A stretch of 64,000 nucleotides of DNA from Bacteroides fragilis. GTDB lineage: Bacteria > Bacteroidota > Bacteroidia > Bacteroidales > Bacteroidaceae. The notes under the pieces are model-generated. The model did no database searches and was not told the origin of the DNA. It saw nothing but the letters and a program-made list of their open reading frames with translations. Location of the stretch: positions 1,364,001-1,428,000 of the forward strand of contig NZ_CP018937.1 of the NCBI RefSeq assembly GCF_002849695.1, in the 5' to 3' direction. How positions within the stretch are numbered: position 1 is the first letter of the stretch; each line of letters begins with the position of its first letter. The position numbers and the translations under genes were made by a program. Shown here one piece after another: positions 63,189-64,000 of the stretch.

Positions 63189-64000
63189 ATGAAAGGAGTA
63201 CTATACATAAGTTTTTTAGTTTGCATGTTACTGGGGTGCAGCGATGGTGATAGCTTACCAGATTGGAAAAAAGACAAAACAGCCCGTACAGAGTTGGAAA
63301 TTGCGTCTGCTGCCATTGTGGAAGGCAATCCACAGACTCGTGCCAATGTACCTTTTACGCCCGGAAGTTCCATTGCTTTGTTTTGCCATGGGCAGGCTGC
63401 CGAAACGAGTTATACGCCTGTGAATAACAGAAAATATACGCTAAATGCCGGTGAGAGTCAATGGACAGCCGAGTCGGAGGCGAGTACCATTTATTTAGGT
63501 AGCGAGAAGGCGGATGTGTGCGGGTATTATCCCTATACGGAAGAAACAGTGGATGAGCTTTATAAGGACCGTACTAAAATTCCTATGGAGACACAAAACT
63601 ATGACGTTTTAAAAGAACTGTATTATGTGGCTAATCAGGAAGTTGATGCTAAGAAATATTTTGTAGATATGCATTTTAAGCATGCTTATTCACGTTTAGT
63701 ATTGAATATAGGGGTGGAAGATGCTTATCCGGCTATATGTAGTATTAATTCAGTGGCTTTAGCAAACGACTCATTGTTTCGAAAAGCGGTGATAGATATT
63801 ACGAGTGGTACTGTTGGCATCCATCCGGATGATACGGAGAAACAATTTAGGGGCGGATATAACATCACAAAAGACCTTCCTTATGTTTTGGACGGTCCTA
63901 CTAAAAAATACCAGGCTGATCTGCTTATGATTCCTACAAAATTATTGCCTGACCCGTTTGAACCGACTAAAGGGCTTAGCGTCATAGTGAATGTAAGCGG
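63189..64000 (+). CDS. fimbrillin family protein, array member, cut by the window end
   Basis: 270 codons are visible from the ATG at 63189, open to the end of the window. Lipobox LLGC at 14-17 followed by SDGDSLPDWKKDKT; site NPQTRANVPFTPGSSIALF with Arg51. Core: ADVCGYYPYTEE, VDMHFKHAYSRLVLNIGVEDAYPAICSINSVALAN, LLMIPTKLLPDPFEPTKGLSVIVNV. The C-terminal strand and WD-type motif lie beyond the window, so the array is longer than seen. Confidence 0.78.
   Translation, partial: MKGVLYISFLVCMLLGCSDGDSLPDWKKDKTARTELEIASAAIVEGNPQTRANVPFTPGSSIALFCHGQAAETSYTPVNNRKYTLNAGESQWTAESEASTIYLGSEKADVCGYYPYTEETVDELYKDRTKIPMETQNYDVLKELYYVANQEVDAKKYFVDMHFKHAYSRLVLNIGVEDAYPAICSINSVALANDSLFRKAVIDITSGTVGIHPDDTEKQFRGGYNITKDLPYVLDGPTKKYQADLLMIPTKLLPDPFEPTKGLSVIVNVS

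Overview
The window reads as a chromosome segment from a gut Bacteroides, most like B. fragilis. The evidence is several TonB-dependent SusC / lipoprotein SusD pairs, promoters of the Bacteroidota type (TAnnTTTG near -7), many S(A/S)C lipoboxes, a nan-type sialic acid locus, and an Mfa/FimA-type (type V) pilus operon. All species and name assignments are from recognition of protein motifs and gene order; no database search was possible.

Region A (about 1-33,000) is a host-glycan foraging region. A SusC/SusD pair (NanO/NanU-like) is followed, after a strong terminator and a 0.5 kb spacer, by a long same-strand operon. It encodes a GH33 sialidase, a GH20 hexosaminidase, a small SGNH esterase, a double-domain sialate O-acetylesterase, a GH2 beta-mannosidase, a second GH20, a NanM-type sialic acid mutarotase, a third GH20, a GH92 alpha-mannosidase and a GH2 beta-galactosidase. 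Together these would de-O-acetylate and remove sialic acid, then strip galactose, N-acetylhexosamine and mannose from N-glycan or mucin-type chains. A terminator at 25.55 kb closes this unit. A second SusC/SusD pair and a further GH2 enzyme follow.

Region B (33,000-46,300) is mostly housekeeping or envelope genes: dnaJ and grpE (minus strand), divergent from a YbiT-like ABC-F ATPase whose second ATPase site is degenerate; an ECF sigma factor with a small membrane protein and a lipoprotein; a BspA-type LRR protein; and a CPBP protease. A minus-strand cluster then holds a membrane-anchored LuxR-type regulator, a DUF3575 protein, an OmpA/TPR protein and a beta-barrel protein.

Region C (46,300-49,745) is the most interesting stretch. 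It carries a likely structured minus-strand RNA with its own promoter-like box and terminator, five 22-bp degenerate tandem repeats, a nested palindrome, a tyrosine recombinase gene, and, starting 24 bp after the recombinase stop codon, a roughly 0.57 kb segment bounded by a perfect 20-bp inverted repeat. Inside lies a textbook Bacteroides promoter (TTTG-N21-TATCTTTG) that points away from the pilus operon. This is the layout of an invertible promoter switch captured in the OFF orientation.

Region D (49,745-64,000) is the operon behind that switch: DUF3575 and DUF3868/OmpA-like envelope proteins, a lipoprotein C11 (clostripain-like) cysteine protease, a major Mfa1-like fimbrillin, an Mfa2/FimB-like anchor, and a series of fimbrillin-like lipoproteins, most with a TR-A type motif about 30 residues after the lipobox. 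The array runs off the end of the window. I infer a phase-variable pilus whose subunits may be matured by the operon's own Arg-type protease.
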